NCBI GenBank assembly: GCA_023398615.1 | Contig: JAEWSD010000085.1 | Location: 1 to 15,487 of the forward strand | Length of the DNA: 15,487 nt | DNA from: Bacillota bacterium | GTDB taxonomy: Bacteria > Bacillota > Clostridia > Lachnospirales > Lachnospiraceae | Reading direction: 5' to 3' | Shown here: positions 14,122-15,487 of the stretch, piece after piece | Numbering within the stretch: the first letter of the stretch is position 1 | Layout of the letters: each line of letters starts with the position of its first letter | The notes under the pieces: generated by a model | Database searches by the model: none | The model's input: only the letters and a program-made list of their open reading frames with translations | Told to the model about the DNA's origin: nothing | Program-made: the position numbers and the translations under genes

Positions 14122-14154
14122 TAATATTTTGTTTGAAATTTCTACAAAATATTA
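14122..14154. repeat. AT-rich 11-bp inverted repeat in the divergent promoter region
   Basis: TAATATTTTGT (14122-14132) and ACAAAATATTA (14144-14154) are exact reverse complements separated by 11 bases. It overlaps a 14-base palindrome ATATTATATAATAT (14114-14127). It lies between the divergent lipoprotein and membrane-protein genes, upstream of the promoter at 14162. An operator is possible; AT-rich chance is also possible. The rest of the gap 14001-14161 shows nothing else I can name. Confidence 0.35.
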
Positions 14155-14161
14155 CCTATAT

Positions 14162-14190
14162 TTGCTATTTGGACTTAATTGGTGTACAAT
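14162..14190 (+). promoter_or_regulatory. Probable promoter of the 14221 gene
   Basis: TTGCTA (14162-14167) and TACAAT (14185-14190) are separated by 17 bases. The predicted start site near 14197 is about 24 bases before the ATG, leaving room for the AAGGAG ribosome binding site at 14208-14213. Confidence 0.55.
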
Positions 14191-14220
14191 TTTATTATTT
14201 TAAATAGAAGGAGAAATATT

Positions 14221-14811
14221 ATGAATTCGAAAAAATTTTTGATTGCATCTGTATTTTTTAATATTCTATTTCTTATTGTAATAGTTTCATCAGGTTTCGG
14301 CAGATATATAAGTAAAGCTGTAACGACCGATGATAAAGGTACAGTTTCTCTGACGCCTGTATATTCCTATTATTATTCGGACATCATGGAGAATCCAATC
14401 GATCAGAAATATTTATTACTTATTAATGGAGCAGGACATAGTGAGTCTGAAATCCGTAACTTCCAGAAGAGGTATTATGAAATATGGAAGGAAGAATATC
14501 ATAAAGCACTGAAAATACTTAAAAATAAGTCTGTCTATCAGGAGGATAAGGATAATATTGAACAGTTTGATCAGTATGTTGAGAACTATTTTGATAACAA
14601 TTATGAATTTTATGAAACTACACTTTTAAAAGATTATAATACGGACCCTAGCTCTGCTAAAAAGAACAGCTGGGGTAATGGGACCGTCTTTAAACTATTC
14701 GAGATTAAAGGCAAGATTTACCGTAATGCATGTATGCAGATCATTATGCTTTTGGATGAAAGCGATTATCAATACCCACGGGAAATTGACTTTATAAGGG
14801 CGGCTGACTAG
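14221..14811 (+). CDS. Membrane-anchored protein of unknown function
   Basis: A 196-residue protein I do not recognise. The ATG at 14221 is preceded by AAGGAG with 7 bases spacing; an earlier in-frame GTG at 14179 would place the start within the promoter and is rejected. Residues about 5-24 (KFLIASVFFNILFLIVIVSS) form a membrane anchor or uncleaved signal without a lipobox. The rest is polar and rich in Tyr, Asp, Lys and Asn, with predicted helices around RNFQKRYYEIWKEEYHKALKIL and FDQYVENYFDNNYEFYE, and is probably outside the cell. The spacing of a helical region followed by GTVFKLFEIKGKIYRNACMQI faintly recalls LprI-like lysozyme-inhibitor domains (DUF1311), but the match is too weak for a call. 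Its A+T content is clearly higher than that of the gat operon, and its 3' end overlaps the convergent HAD gene by 20 bases. Confidence 0.75.
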   Translation: MNSKKFLIASVFFNILFLIVIVSSGFGRYISKAVTTDDKGTVSLTPVYSYYYSDIMENPIDQKYLLLINGAGHSESEIRNFQKRYYEIWKEEYHKALKILKNKSVYQEDKDNIEQFDQYVENYFDNNYEFYETTLLKDYNTDPSSAKKNSWGNGTVFKLFEIKGKIYRNACMQIIMLLDESDYQYPREIDFIRAAD

Positions 14812-15487
14812 GACTACTTTTTTTGAAAAGCATACTTTCGGTAATAGATGTCTTACCTCTTATGATATCCGGTAATAAATCAGGAAGCTCGATAAGCTTA
14901 TGAATCATTCTGGTTGGAACTGTTTCTCCGGTTAACTTTTTATTTTTTCTGTTAATCCATACGGATTGCATGCCTGCGTTATTTGAGCCGATGATGTCGG
15001 TGCCGATACTGTCACCGATCATAATCATAGCAGCCGGGCTTACTTGGAAATACTCGGCGGCCATCAGGAAAATCTCCTTATCGGGCTTCGCATGATCTAC
15101 TTCGCCCGAAATGAGAATGTTTTCAAAATAACTGCCAATTCCGGAACCCCGGATTTTTTCCCGCTGTAAATCGGGCGTCCCGTTTGTTATCAGGCCAAGC
15201 CGGTAACTTTTTGATAATTGATCCAGAGTTTCAAAGGTATCTTCAAAGGTTTTATGAAGCTTTCTTCTTTCTATATGGAAACGATCCGAGAATTCTTCCG
15301 CAAGCGTTTTACTGTCGATTCCGAAATGGTTCAGAGCCAGCAGCCAGGAGGTAACCTGATACTTTTTCCGGAGAGAGTTCAATTCCTTTAATTTAGGATG
15401 CTCTCCGATAAAGTTGGCCCATAACCCTTCCCAGGAACTGATGCCGATTCTCAGGCAATACTCATAGGTCGGCATGCCGTGCCAGAG
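14792..15487 (-). CDS. HAD-superfamily hydrolase, C-terminal part (5' partial)
   Basis: Reading leftward on the minus strand, the frame is open through the right edge (LWHG precedes the Met at 15475), so the start and the nucleophile motif DxDxT are probably outside the window. Seen within: a helical cap region (about the first 85 visible residues), motif II GLITNGT with Thr, motif III Lys in HAKPDKEIF, and motif IV GDSIGTD. These are the markers of phosphoglycolate phosphatase/YjjG-like HAD hydrolases acting on small phosphorylated metabolites such as sugar or nucleoside monophosphates. The substrate is not predictable. The tail MLFKKSSPSQPPL is unusual and may reflect read-in of non-coding sequence. 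The stop lies inside the convergent gene ending at 14811. Confidence 0.82.
   Translation of the reverse strand, partial: LWHGMPTYEYCLRIGISSWEGLWANFIGEHPKLKELNSLRKKYQVTSWLLALNHFGIDSKTLAEEFSDRFHIERRKLHKTFEDTFETLDQLSKSYRLGLITNGTPDLQREKIRGSGIGSYFENILISGEVDHAKPDKEIFLMAAEYFQVSPAAMIMIGDSIGTDIIGSNNAGMQSVWINRKNKKLTGETVPTRMIHKLIELPDLLPDIIRGKTSITESMLFKKSSPSQPPL

Noticed and set aside
1..15487. CRISPR array, transposon, prophage or toxin-antitoxin module
   Set aside because: No regularly spaced repeats, transposase, integrase, phage gene or recognisable toxin/antitoxin pair was seen.

Overview
The window looks like a chromosomal segment of a low-to-moderate G+C Clostridia member, most likely a Lachnospiraceae relative. 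The grounds are strong AGGAGG-type ribosome binding sites, TTGACA/TATAAT-type promoters, a T-box leader, an archaeal-type aspartyl-tRNA synthetase run together with gatCAB, and a CUT1 sugar transporter without its own ATPase. The taxonomic call is inference from gene content and style; no 16S or other marker is present.

Left edge (3-1181): the 3' part of an LTA-synthase-like alkaline-phosphatase-superfamily enzyme, unrelated to what follows. Region 1220-8327 is a self-contained catabolic locus on the + strand. It has a TTGACA promoter with an operator just downstream of the -10, a GntR/FCD regulator, a second copy of the operator, a solute-binding lipoprotein, an intercistronic hairpin, a TIM-barrel sugar isomerase/epimerase, two CUT1 permeases, a zinc-dependent medium-chain dehydrogenase, and a dehydrogenase of the 3-hydroxyacyl-CoA dehydrogenase/lambda-crystallin fold, ending at an intrinsic terminator. 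The genes suggest import of a sugar, sugar acid or polyol followed by two NAD(P)-dependent oxidations and an isomerisation. There is no kinase, aldolase, glycosidase or ATPase, so the pathway is incomplete here and the substrate is unknown. This is the part most likely to hold undescribed biochemistry.

Region 8316-13432 is the Asn-tRNA transamidation operon. A promoter overlaps the tail of the previous terminator, followed by a T-box leader with GAAC (overlapping GAA and AAC) in the presumed specifier loop, then archaeal-type AspRS, GatC, GatA and GatB, and a long composite hairpin. The AspRS would charge both tRNA-Asp and tRNA-Asn with aspartate, and GatCAB would amidate Asp-tRNA-Asn (and, if present, Glu-tRNA-Gln).

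Region 13448-15487 holds unlinked small genes: a minus-strand lipoprotein gene interrupted by a one-base frameshift in a run of six C, a divergent plus-strand gene for a membrane-anchored protein of unknown function, and the 3' part of a minus-strand HAD hydrolase whose end overlaps that gene by 20 bases. I saw no tRNA, rRNA, CRISPR array, transposase or phage gene.
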